Shown one piece after another: positions 50,970-59,540 of a stretch of DNA of 64,000 nt. The translations under genes were made by a program, and so were the position numbers. How positions within the stretch are numbered: the first letter of the stretch is position 1; each line of letters starts with the position of its first letter. Source of the stretch: Elusimicrobiaceae bacterium (GTDB lineage Bacteria > Elusimicrobiota > Elusimicrobia > Elusimicrobiales > Elusimicrobiaceae); assembly GCA_017525025.1 (NCBI GenBank), contig JAFXUJ010000007.1, forward strand, positions 186,001-250,000, given 5' to 3'. Under the pieces are notes generated by a model, which was not told the DNA's origin, did no database searches, and saw only the letters and a list, made by a program, of their open reading frames with translations.

Positions 50970-52502
50970 CTATCGGTGTGCCTTTTTTATTTCCAACATT
51001 TCTTTAGCATTCTTAAATACTTCATCCGGGGAAATATCTTTCATGCATTTGAAATGTTTTTCCGGGCATTTCTTCCCCCCATGCAGCGCGCACGGGCGGC
51101 AAGGCAAACCTTTCACTTCCATTACGCGGTGCCCTTCCCCATAAGGAAAGAAACCCAGTTCGCGGGTGGTCGGCCCGAAGATAGCTAACGTCGGTACATC
51201 AAAGGCTACGGCTATGTGCATGGGGCCGGAATCATTCGTGATAAACAATTTAAAATGTTTCATGAAGGCCATGAGATCGGCTAGACTTGTTTTGCCGCAT
51301 AAGCTGGCGGCGTGTCCTTGTGCCAATTGGCAGATTTTTTCACCCAAGGCGGCGTCTTCACGCCCACCCAATAATACGGCTTGAACGCCCAGTTCCGTTT
51401 GTAACCGGCTAATGAGCTGGACGAAATATTCCATGGGCCAACATTTGGTAGGCCAGGCACTCCCGGCGTGAATACCCACCAGAGTCTTGCCGGCCAAATT
51501 GAAATCTTTAATTAAACGCTCTACATTTTCTTCTGCGGACGGAGCATAACGCATGTTCAGCTTTTCGGCAGAGAATTTTTCTTTTACAATTCCTTGCAAC
51601 AGCGATAAGTTGCGTTCCGCATCATGAATCATCCAAGAGAACGGAACCGTCTTGGTGTAGAACCAGCGTCCTTCGCTGGAAGTAAACCCAATGCGTATAG
51701 GCACATTGGAAAGCCAGGCAATTAAAGCACTACGGAAGCTGCGATGGGGCACTAACAAAATATCCGCATTTGTTTTTTCGATGGCTTTGGCGGTTTTCCA
51801 CACTCCGGCAATTTTGTTCCACCCTTTTTTATCATTGAGAATGATTTGGGAAACTTCTTTCATCGGGCGGAAAATATCTTCCGTTTGCGGGCGAGTAATT
51901 ACCACAATTTTAGCTTCCGGAAATAGCTTGGCGGTTTTTTGAATCAAGGGAGTCGTGAGCACGCTATCGCCGATAAAGGACGTTTGGAAAATGGCAATGG
52001 TGTTTACTTTTTTGCCGTTTCCTTCCGCGTGGCGGTAGGCCCAGTCGCCGAGTTTCGGTTCGCGGTATACCACCGGGATATTCCAGTTTTGCAACGATTC
52101 CAAATATTTATCCAGTGTGTGGCGTTCCAAAGCCGGTGACATGCGGCGGAACCGTACAAATAATCGACGCTCTAACGAGTTTTTATTATAGCGAATGCGG
52201 TTGGGCACGCGGCTAAAAAAGCTCATTAACATAGTTTTAAGAGTGCCATGTAAATCCAGTAAATGGGTGAAGTTTTTAGCCCGGATTTGGCGGACATTCC
52301 CCCATAAATTTTTCTTGGCAATCATAATTTCATCCACATCGGGATGACCGGCCAATACATGGGCAAATTGCGGCTTAACCAACAGCGTAATACGGGCCTG
52401 TGGCCAAGCTGCCTTGATGTTTTTATACACCGGAGAGGATAGCACAATATCACCCAAGGACGATAAACGGATGACTAAAATATTAGGTTGTTTTTCGTTC
52501 AT
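50970..52502 (-). CDS. GT9 heptosyltransferase with a duplicated N-terminal half
   Basis: 510 residues against about 350 for the family. Residues 1-155 form one GT9 N-terminal domain (ILVIRLSSLGDIVLSSPVY). Residues from about 167 start a second complete one (IAIFQTSFIGDSVLTTPLI) and continue into the normal C-terminal donor-binding half (GIHAGSAWPTKCWP, FITNDSGPMHIA, FGPTTRELGFFPY). The first unit lacks its own C-terminal half. Such enzymes add heptoses to the LPS core. A Cys-rich CRPCALHGGKKCPEKHFKC segment ends the protein, as in several GT9 members. It overlaps waaA by 20 bases. Confidence 0.88.
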   Translation of the reverse strand: MNEKQPNILVIRLSSLGDIVLSSPVYKNIKAAWPQARITLLVKPQFAHVLAGHPDVDEIMIAKKNLWGNVRQIRAKNFTHLLDLHGTLKTMLMSFFSRVPNRIRYNKNSLERRLFVRFRRMSPALERHTLDKYLESLQNWNIPVVYREPKLGDWAYRHAEGNGKKVNTIAIFQTSFIGDSVLTTPLIQKTAKLFPEAKIVVITRPQTEDIFRPMKEVSQIILNDKKGWNKIAGVWKTAKAIEKTNADILLVPHRSFRSALIAWLSNVPIRIGFTSSEGRWFYTKTVPFSWMIHDAERNLSLLQGIVKEKFSAEKLNMRYAPSAEENVERLIKDFNLAGKTLVGIHAGSAWPTKCWPMEYFVQLISRLQTELGVQAVLLGGREDAALGEKICQLAQGHAASLCGKTSLADLMAFMKHFKLFITNDSGPMHIAVAFDVPTLAIFGPTTRELGFFPYGEGHRVMEVKGLPCRPCALHGGKKCPEKHFKCMKDISPDEVFKNAKEMLEIKKAHR

Positions 52503-53763
52503 AATTTTGTACCACTTCCATTATTCTATTAGTTGCTCCTTTAAAACTTTCGGCTGTTTGACGGGCTTTGCCGGACATGTTTTCTAACTGAGAAGGTTCG
52601 GCAAGTAACCGTAAAACAACGGATTTGAAATTATATTCATCTACTAACGTTCCGCCGGCATTTTCCAGTAATGTTTGCGCTTCATACGGAACATTATAAA
52701 AGTGTTTACCAAATAAAACAGTTTTGGATAAAATGGCCGGTTCCAATAAATTATGGGCACCGCGCGGGGCTACCGATCCCCCTACAAAAGTTAAATTGGC
52801 CCGTGCATATAAAGAAGAAAGTACCCCCATGGTATCTGCACATACCAGATCTGTATTTTTAGAAAATTTTTCATCACTCCAAAAGCAATGGTTAAGCCCA
52901 CTTTGGCGCAACGTGCGGCGAATCTCGGGTACCCGCTCTAAGTGACGCGGAGCAAAAATAATTTTAATGCCTTGTTTAATTAAGTCCGGCGCGGCGCGTA
53001 ACAACATGGTTTCTTCCAGCGGGTGGGTACTACCCAAAACGAGTAACGGTTTGCCGTTCCATCCTAAAGAGGTTAACAGTTGGTCTACCTCGCGGAGGTG
53101 TTTGGGAGCATCGCTTAAAGTATCATATTTCACATTGCCGCAAGCAAAGACACAAGCCGGGTTCATGCCTAATTTTATATAACGGTTGGCTGCGTCCGGC
53201 GTTTGCAACGCGGCAAAAGATAAGTGCCCCAATACCCGTTTAAAAAGAGGTTTAACCAGCCAATAAGCGCGGGTAGATTTCTTGGAAATGCGCCCGTTGA
53301 TAAGGGCAGCCGGAACATTGGCTTGGTGGGCGGCTTCTAATAGATTGGGCCAAATCTCACGCTCTATTAAAAAGAGACGGTAAGGTTTAGCCAGACGGAT
53401 AAACCGGCGACACGACGGATAAAAATCAAGCGGGACTAAAAGCACCTGGGAAATTTGTTTATTTTTTAGGGCGGTTTCTTTTCCGGCTTGGGTGGTAGTG
53501 GTGAGGAGAATGTCGCGCTTGTAAAATTTCTTTAGTCGGTCAATAAGCCCCTGAATGGACATGACCTCCCCTACGCTAGCACAATGTATCCAAATCGCAT
53601 TTTGGATGATAGTACCCTCTTTTTCAAGGCCGAAGCGTTCACGCAATTCTTGAGTAAGATGTTTAAGCACCCGCCGCCGGCCGGAAAATAAAAAACCCAT
53701 AAGTACGCCCAGGGCGACAAGCGGGAACGCTAAATTGATTAGGAAAAGTAAAAATAATCCCAT
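52483..53763 (-). CDS. waaA: 3-deoxy-D-manno-octulosonic acid (Kdo) transferase
   Basis: 426 residues of family GT30: one N-terminal membrane anchor, IWIHCASVGEV, LTTTTQAGKETA, IEREIWPNLL, ALINGRISKKS and VGGSVAPRGAHNLLEPAI. It transfers Kdo to lipid A precursor. TATAAT (53770-53775) is six bases from the ATG and no Shine-Dalgarno is visible, suggesting a leaderless message. It overlaps the downstream GT9 gene, making an LPS inner-core operon. Confidence 0.95.
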   Translation of the reverse strand: MGLFLLFLINLAFPLVALGVLMGFLFSGRRRVLKHLTQELRERFGLEKEGTIIQNAIWIHCASVGEVMSIQGLIDRLKKFYKRDILLTTTTQAGKETALKNKQISQVLLVPLDFYPSCRRFIRLAKPYRLFLIEREIWPNLLEAAHQANVPAALINGRISKKSTRAYWLVKPLFKRVLGHLSFAALQTPDAANRYIKLGMNPACVFACGNVKYDTLSDAPKHLREVDQLLTSLGWNGKPLLVLGSTHPLEETMLLRAAPDLIKQGIKIIFAPRHLERVPEIRRTLRQSGLNHCFWSDEKFSKNTDLVCADTMGVLSSLYARANLTFVGGSVAPRGAHNLLEPAILSKTVLFGKHFYNVPYEAQTLLENAGGTLVDEYNFKSVVLRLLAEPSQLENMSGKARQTAESFKGATNRIMEVVQNYERKTT

Positions 53764-53804
53764 GTACTTATTATATGAAATTTGGGCGTTTTGTAGCGTT
53801 ACGC

Positions 53805-53837
53805 AAAAATCCCCGACTATGTGCCGGGGATTTTTTG
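53805..53837 (-). terminator. Terminator of the secreted gene at 53901
   Basis: AATCCCCG pairs with CGGGGATT, with T-runs on both sides. The hairpin and about 40 flanking bases closely resemble 55272-55334. Confidence 0.88.
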
Positions 53838-53900
53838 TGTAATTGTGTTAAGCGGTGTTACTTTCCTTTCCAATGTTTGTTTTTGCGTGTCAATTTCCGG

Positions 53901-55136
53901 CTATTGACCCGTATGAATTGAGGCGGGGTCAACTTCCGTCGGTACTGGGTTACCATTTTCCAGTCGCACTTGATACCAGTGCTTGGGAGTAGGATGATTT
54001 ATTTCTTCTATAAATCCTGCTTCGGTTTTTTTCGGTGTCAAGGCCGGGATGGTCTCGGCAATGGATTGTTTCACTTGAACGGTCATGGCTTTTTCTACCA
54101 TGGCTTTGCGCAGTTGCATAAAGTTATCCGTATTCTGCGCAGAGGGGTTAGCCGTAAAGAGATTGTAGGGATTGTAATATCCCAGCCAACCTTCAGCGGT
54201 GGGTATGTGTGACAAAGTTGATTTGTTCATTGCAGGGGCAATGCGTCCTTGCGGAATTACCAAGTCCAAATGGTTGGCTTGCATATATTTCTGAATTTCC
54301 CCCCATTCATACGGGAGAACCATAGGGGTACCGTTACCATCCACGGCTTTAAGACGGATATCGGCCAACGTTTGAATTTTGTCGTATGCTTGTAAGTTTA
54401 ATAAAGCCCACGCAGCAATTACATCGGTCGGGCCGGTTAAAATACTGCTTTGTACTTTTTCGGCGGCGGTAATGATTAAATCTGCACTTTCTGCCGTAGA
54501 GAAAAACCCAATATTTGTAACGGCAGACATGAGCTTGCCCCAGTTTTTAAAGGCTTCTTCTCCAATGGAAATAGTAGGGGAAGTTTCAATAATTTGTTGG
54601 TAGGTAACCAAGGCGCGTTCTACTTGTACTTTACCCAGTACAAGGGATCCTTCTACAGCCACGGCCGGGTAATTGGCTAATAGCACGTACTCAAGCTGGG
54701 GTGCTTCCAATCTTTCAATATTAGCAGGATTTTTTAAAAGGGAGTGCGCCGTTTTGTTGGGCAGCAGATCTGTTGTTTGTAATCTCTCTCTTGCATGAAG
54801 CATCTCCAAATTGGCTTCTCGGACTTTTTCCGCCCAGCCAAATTTTAAAGCTACGGTTCTGTCCGCTTCAAAGCGTTTTTTCATCGCCAAGCTGGTGGGT
54901 ATTTGAGCCAAACCGCAGGCCCGGGTTTCAGTACCGGCCAATGCGCTACGCATGGCTTCAATGGCATTTAGTGCACCCAAGCCGCTGTTACTACTTGCCT
55001 GTACGGCCAAGGTTCCCCCCTTCACAACGTTGGCAATCTCACTTGCCGCTTTAATGGGTAGTCCGTCCGCCCACACCGGTAAATTCCCGGCCAATACGAC
55101 AAGTGAACTCAATAATAACAAGAATATCTTTTTCAT
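53901..55136 (-). CDS. Secreted helical-family protein, member 2
   Basis: 411 residues with a signal peptide (LLLLSSLVVLAGNLPVWA). The family core spans about 140-330: EYVLLANYPAVAVEGSLVLG, MSAVTNIGFFSTAESADLII, LTGPTDVIAAWALLNLQAYD, PYEWGEIQKYMQ, and GWLGYYNPYNLF. It ends in a short unique tail without ankyrin repeats. I recognise no characterised family. A full dyad promoter with TAGAAT and a GGAG leader lies upstream. It is the tandem sister of the next gene. Confidence 0.78.
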   Translation of the reverse strand: MKKIFLLLLSSLVVLAGNLPVWADGLPIKAASEIANVVKGGTLAVQASSNSGLGALNAIEAMRSALAGTETRACGLAQIPTSLAMKKRFEADRTVALKFGWAEKVREANLEMLHARERLQTTDLLPNKTAHSLLKNPANIERLEAPQLEYVLLANYPAVAVEGSLVLGKVQVERALVTYQQIIETSPTISIGEEAFKNWGKLMSAVTNIGFFSTAESADLIITAAEKVQSSILTGPTDVIAAWALLNLQAYDKIQTLADIRLKAVDGNGTPMVLPYEWGEIQKYMQANHLDLVIPQGRIAPAMNKSTLSHIPTAEGWLGYYNPYNLFTANPSAQNTDNFMQLRKAMVEKAMTVQVKQSIAETIPALTPKKTEAGFIEEINHPTPKHWYQVRLENGNPVPTEVDPASIHTGQ

Positions 55137-55202
55137 GATTTTCTCCGTTTTTTTATTTACATCTCACTCTTATATTCTAGAACGTTTATGACGTGAGAAC
55201 AA

Positions 55203-55241
55203 GAGTCAAAAGACCTATTGAACTCTAGGCCTTTGGGCCTA
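55203..55241 (-). promoter_or_regulatory. Secretome dyad, copy 7
   Basis: Proximal GAGTCAAAAGACCTA (55203-55217) abuts the -35 TTGTTC (55197-55202), 17 bases from TAGAAT (55174-55179). The distal arm CTAGGCCTTTGGGCCTA is at 55225-55241. Confidence 0.8.
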
Positions 55242-55303
55242 TGAATATTTATCTTTTCATAAATTTGCCGTGTGAAATTTAGGTGTTTTGTAGCGCTGTG
55301 TAC

Positions 55304-55335
55304 AAAAATCCCCGGTTGTGTGCCGGGGATTTTTG
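55304..55335 (-). terminator. Terminator of the secreted gene at 55363
   Basis: AATCCCCGG pairs with CCGGGGATT; it is a near copy of the terminator at 53805. Confidence 0.9.
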
Positions 55336-55362
55336 TTGTGTAATAACGTTTGGCGGAAGGTG

Positions 55363-57033
55363 TTACTTTAGTACGATACCGAGGCTCTCTAAATCCTTGG
55401 AATAGAATTTTTTAGTTATATCAATCCCTTGGTTATACAAGTGTTGTAATATCGGAACTGTCGGACCGGAAGCCACTTGAATTCTGTCTAATAGCGATAC
55501 TCCCTCCGCGTCAACAGCTTTGGCCCCGCCGTGATCAATGATGTAAATAACAATATCTTCGATTTCTGGTAAATTATAGGAGAATTCCAACGGCAACCAA
55601 TCCAGGGTGCTAACATTTGCTCCCTTGTCCACCAGGTATGTTACGGCTGACAAATCTTGGGTTTGTACGGCTATTTTCAATGCAGTCTCACCTTCTATTT
55701 TTGCATTTATGTCCGCTCCGTATTCAAGCCAAAAGTCCATGGCCCCAAAATCATCCGCTTCGAGAGCATTGCGAAATGCGTCATCGGCGAATACGGTGTC
55801 ATTCCCAAGGATGGCATCTTTCATTTCTGCTAACCGGGTTGAGCTAGACCCGGCTGCTTTGGCTTTCGCGTATAAGCGGGTCAATGTTCTCTTTCTAGCC
55901 AATACTTGCTCGGGCGTCATTTCCGGTGTAACCGCGCCGGATGTGATAGAGGTAGCTCGTCTCATGGGAAGAGTGCCTACCCCATTGGCTATGTCTTGTC
56001 TGATGATAGCAGTGGTGACTTTTTCTTCCATGCCTTTACGCAAATTTAACCAATCTGCGGTGGTGGCGGCAGACGGATCTCCATGGAAGAAATTATAACT
56101 GTTATAATAGGTCAACCATTCGGTGGCTGTCGGCATGCGGGACAAGGTTGGTTTTTCTGGTGTGGCCGCAATGCGCCCTTCCGGAATTTCTAACGCGAAA
56201 TTATTTTCCTGCATGTATTTTTGGATTTCGGCCCATTCGTACGGCAACTGCATCGGTCTTCCGGTGCCGTCTATTGTACGCAAGCGATAATCTGCCAATT
56301 CTTGAATTTTGCTATACGCTTTTAAGTTGAGTAAAGCCCGGGTAGCGATGACGTCCGTGGGGCCTGTTAATATTCCTATGATTCCTTTTTTAGCAGCGGT
56401 AAGGATGAGATCTGCATCTTGGGCACCTCCAAACAGACCAACGTTCGTTACGGCAGCCATTGATTTTCCCCAGCTTTCCAACGAATTCGCCCCTGAAGAA
56501 GTGTTCATGATGATACTGCGGTATGTTTGCATTGCTTTTGCAATTTGCTCGTAGTTAAACACTAAAGGGCTTTCCAAAGCAACGGACGGATATCCGGCCA
56601 AATAAGCATATTCTTGTTGTGCCTTATCTAGGGCCTTGAACGTCTCGCCGCTTTCTTCAAAAAGCATATGAACGGTTTGGACGGGTGTAACGATGGATGG
56701 ATTCACTTGGGCTTGTTGAAGAACCTGCGCTTGGTGGGAAGCCCAACCTGCTTGCAAGGTGGAGCGGCCTAATTGGATAGATGCCCCGGACGTGTTTTTG
56801 TAGAGCAAAGCGGGATTCGCAATCTTCGTAATAGTCGGCAAAGTAGCAGCCACGCGTGTGCCCATGCTTTGGATCGCTTGAAGTGCGATAGGGCTCGTTC
56901 TGGCTACTTCAGTAACGGCTTTGGTAGATTGAATGGCTACTTCACCGACTTGGGCGGGTAGCTGGGCTAAGGCCGGTACCATACCGACAATTAGCAGTAA
57001 CGGACTTAACAATAACGGACGTATTGTTTGCAT
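55363..57033 (-). CDS. Secreted helical-family protein, member 3, with C-terminal ankyrin repeats
   Basis: 556 residues: signal peptide (LLSPLLLIVGMVPALAQ) and the family core (about 130-330: EYAYLAGYPSVALESPLVF, MAAVTNVGLFGGAQDADLIL, LTGPTDVIATRALLNLKAYS, PYEWAEIQKYMQ, EWLTYYNSYNFF). A coiled linker follows, then at least two clear ankyrin repeats at about 430-500 (DDFGAMDFWLEYGADINAK, GETALKIAVQTQDLSAVTYL). The core is closely related to member 2. GGAGG precedes the ATG and the best copy of the dyad lies upstream. Confidence 0.8.
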   Translation of the reverse strand: MQTIRPLLLSPLLLIVGMVPALAQLPAQVGEVAIQSTKAVTEVARTSPIALQAIQSMGTRVAATLPTITKIANPALLYKNTSGASIQLGRSTLQAGWASHQAQVLQQAQVNPSIVTPVQTVHMLFEESGETFKALDKAQQEYAYLAGYPSVALESPLVFNYEQIAKAMQTYRSIIMNTSSGANSLESWGKSMAAVTNVGLFGGAQDADLILTAAKKGIIGILTGPTDVIATRALLNLKAYSKIQELADYRLRTIDGTGRPMQLPYEWAEIQKYMQENNFALEIPEGRIAATPEKPTLSRMPTATEWLTYYNSYNFFHGDPSAATTADWLNLRKGMEEKVTTAIIRQDIANGVGTLPMRRATSITSGAVTPEMTPEQVLARKRTLTRLYAKAKAAGSSSTRLAEMKDAILGNDTVFADDAFRNALEADDFGAMDFWLEYGADINAKIEGETALKIAVQTQDLSAVTYLVDKGANVSTLDWLPLEFSYNLPEIEDIVIYIIDHGGAKAVDAEGVSLLDRIQVASGPTVPILQHLYNQGIDITKKFYSKDLESLGIVLK

Positions 57034-57097
57034 GTTTCCTCCAGGTTAATATAAACTTCTATAGTTAAATTATTTCACATAAATCCGTGCAAAACAA

Positions 57098-57134
57098 GGG
57101 TCAAAAGACCCATTATATAAATAGGTCTTTTGAC
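57098..57134 (-). promoter_or_regulatory. Secretome dyad, copy 8
   Basis: GGGTCAAAAGACCC (57098-57111), 12 bases, then GGTCTTTTGAC (57124-57134). The arms GTCAAAAGACC and GGTCTTTTGAC are perfect inverted repeats. The element abuts TTGTTT (57092-57097), 17 bases from AATAAT (57069-57074). It also lies six bases after the stop of the upstream gene and might double as its terminator. Confidence 0.8.
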
Positions 57135-57140
57135 TATTTG

Positions 57141-59441
57141 TTAATCAATACGATAGTACGTGTGGCGGATGTTCCGCAAGGAATTGCCGCGCTGAATATT
57201 CCAGCGGACTTCTTCCAACACATAGCTGTTAGGGCGCGGTTGCGAAAGAATTTGGTCCAAGAAATATTGTTTGGTCCAGCCGTCCACTGCGGAGGATACC
57301 GGAGCATAAAATCCCCCCTTTGGCAGGGTGGCATCCTTAAACCAAAAGTGTTTGTTAGGTTGTGCGGCCGGGGCTCCGTAAAGGGTAGTAATAATTTGGT
57401 CAATCGGTTGATTTTGCATGAGAGCCTTGCGTGCTGTGCGTAAATTATAATCGGCCTGGCCCAAATCCCAACTGGCTTGCCATAAATGATCTTGTAATGC
57501 CTTGCGCCGGGCATTTTGTTTTTTACGGCCGAAAAGACGGAGGTTGTTATCCAATAATTTAATTTCCTGTTTATCTATATAAATAGTTTGCCGCAACGTA
57601 AAATAGTGGTGTTGGACGTAATTTAAAAGTTCTTGTTTGGCATATCCTTCTTCTTGCGTGGCCGCCAGGGCTTCAAAGGAGGGATATTCCCCCCGCCCGG
57701 CAAAACGCACGGGTATCGGCGGCAGTGATTCAAAGGAGTGTGTGTAAGCATTGTCCATAATAGTGGAGTAAGGTGTACCGGCTTGTATTTCTTGAAAAAT
57801 ATATTGCCAACGGTTAGCCGCCTTTTGTGAATCGGCGAAGGCGGGGCCTTGAGATTCTTGGATAAGAAGGAATTCCTGTTCCGCCCGATTTAAGAGAGCT
57901 TGCTTAAGGGCATGATCTTCCTCGGATTGCGCCGGAGCAGGTGGAAAGGAAAGGAGACCTTTTTGTACGGTGCCGTCAACAAGGTGCAGATTGGTTGTGT
58001 ATTTCCAGCTACTTGCATGTGCCAAGGGGTAACCATATACTTGGTATGAAATACGGTCCACCGGGACTTGATCTTCTATATATTTTTGTACTTGATTGAA
58101 TTGCGTTACCGCGGTTTCGTATTGTTCCTGTAATAACGCTATTTTGGCAAATAGCGGTTGATACTTCCCTTCTTCGTAACGAACCGACTTAGCGAACAAT
58201 TGATCCAATTCTTGCTGTTTTTCTTGCAAGTCTTGCCAAGCGGTTTGTTTATTTTCAAGGGCTCGGCTTAATAATCTTTGTTTGCCCTTTTGTTGCTTGG
58301 TATCCCAAATGGCCGGATTGGAGTAAGCAGGGGCCACTTTTATGAAAGGATTGGATCCGCTTGCAGGGCGCTGCGAAACCATATGAGAAAAAACATAAGG
58401 TTGCCGATGGAAATTAAATTTTTGATGAATCATGGCCCGAATAGTTTTGCGATCTTGCTCTACGTTTAGCAGTGATTTCTTCTTTTTTAAATTATCGCGT
58501 AGTAATTTCCAGTTTTGGGTAATTTCCGGCCCGGCAGATATATGGAACAAATTATAAGGGTTATGTTCCACCAACGCTTTTTGTAATTCCAACGGCATAG
58601 TAGGATATGTATTCTTTTCAATTAAATGGGTGTGAATACGCAAAGAGGCAAACTGAGCCAGGTCGTTCCATACGGCCGGGAGTTGTTTAGGTGCAGGCTC
58701 GGTGGATGCTTGTTGCAAGCGGAAGGAAGCCAAGGTTTGGAGTGCTTCGGGTGCGCGGAGGTTAAGCAGGGCGCGAGCCGTGATAACATCTGTCCACGGT
58801 TGTAAATCTTCCGGGGTTGTTTTCTGGGCATTTTCCAAGAGTAAAGAAGCGTCTTCCGGACTTCCTAATAAGCCAATGTCCGAAACGGCTGCCATGTTTT
58901 TAGCCCATGCATTCAGCCCCTCATCGGGTGAAGTTTGGATTAACACCTTTCTATAATAATCTAAAGCGGCAGTGTGTTGATCGTTTTGTATGCCAAAAGG
59001 TCCTTCCAAGACAAGTGCCGGATAATCTGCCAAGAAAAAATCTTCCTGTTGAACAGAGGATAACTCGTCAAATGGTTTTTCCCCCACTAAAATTTGCGTG
59101 GCTTCTTGTACTGTTAGATGAGGATGTTGCCAAATTTGGGCATGTACGGCCCGGGCAGGCCAAGTGCTATTGATACGTATTTCAAACGACGCAAAATCAT
59201 GTGGTCCCGGCAAGTGGGTACTGGCTACTTGTGCGGCTAGCGTTCCGTGAAAAGAGAGTGCTTGTCTGGAAAGTTGCGCAATGGGATATTCAAAATGTAT
59301 CGGAAGACGCAGTATCGTGCCATTGTGCCAAACAGCTCGTAATAAAGAGGTTTCTTGCCCAATCACCGGCAACGTTACAACAAATACCCATAAACAGGCA
59401 ATACCTGCCAAGCGTATTTTGGAAGGAATTCGCATATTCAT
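57141..59441 (-). CDS. Secreted helical-family protein, member 4 (largest)
   Basis: About 766 residues from the ATG at 59441 (MNMRIPSKIRL, signal peptide ending VIGQ); an ATG 20 codons upstream would put the promoter inside the gene. The family core is at about 140-330: DFFLADYPALVLEGPFGI, MAAVSDIGLLGSPEDASLLL, WTDVITARALLNLRAPE, EHNPYNLF. The C-terminal 400 residues are helical and unique, with two similar units (QAVxxxxxxQ...PIDQIITTLYGAPAA and VPVDRISYQVYGYPLA). TACCAT is seven bases from the ATG with no Shine-Dalgarno, so it is probably leaderless. Confidence 0.75.
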   Translation of the reverse strand: MNMRIPSKIRLAGIACLWVFVVTLPVIGQETSLLRAVWHNGTILRLPIHFEYPIAQLSRQALSFHGTLAAQVASTHLPGPHDFASFEIRINSTWPARAVHAQIWQHPHLTVQEATQILVGEKPFDELSSVQQEDFFLADYPALVLEGPFGIQNDQHTAALDYYRKVLIQTSPDEGLNAWAKNMAAVSDIGLLGSPEDASLLLENAQKTTPEDLQPWTDVITARALLNLRAPEALQTLASFRLQQASTEPAPKQLPAVWNDLAQFASLRIHTHLIEKNTYPTMPLELQKALVEHNPYNLFHISAGPEITQNWKLLRDNLKKKKSLLNVEQDRKTIRAMIHQKFNFHRQPYVFSHMVSQRPASGSNPFIKVAPAYSNPAIWDTKQQKGKQRLLSRALENKQTAWQDLQEKQQELDQLFAKSVRYEEGKYQPLFAKIALLQEQYETAVTQFNQVQKYIEDQVPVDRISYQVYGYPLAHASSWKYTTNLHLVDGTVQKGLLSFPPAPAQSEEDHALKQALLNRAEQEFLLIQESQGPAFADSQKAANRWQYIFQEIQAGTPYSTIMDNAYTHSFESLPPIPVRFAGRGEYPSFEALAATQEEGYAKQELLNYVQHHYFTLRQTIYIDKQEIKLLDNNLRLFGRKKQNARRKALQDHLWQASWDLGQADYNLRTARKALMQNQPIDQIITTLYGAPAAQPNKHFWFKDATLPKGGFYAPVSSAVDGWTKQYFLDQILSQPRPNSYVLEEVRWNIQRGNSLRNIRHTYYRID

Positions 59442-59478
59442 ACTTTGTATGGTAGTACAAAAAATAAGGGTTGCACAA

Positions 59479-59512
59479 GGGTCAAAAGGCCCATTTTGCA
59501 AATGGGCCCTTG
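59479..59512 (-). promoter_or_regulatory. Secretome dyad, copy 9
   Basis: Proximal GGGTCAAAAGGCCC (59479-59492) abuts TTGTGC (59473-59478), 18 bases from TACCAT (59449-59454). The distal arm AATGGGCCCTTGTG is at 59501-59514. Confidence 0.75.
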
Positions 59513-59540
59513 TGAAATACTTACTTAAAATGAAGCGGAA

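Noticed and set aside
57098-57134. Reading the dyads as transcription terminators
   Set aside because: Copy 8 could act as one, but copies 1, 5 and others do not follow a gene on the same strand, and all are phased to a -35 box. A promoter-associated role fits all nine.
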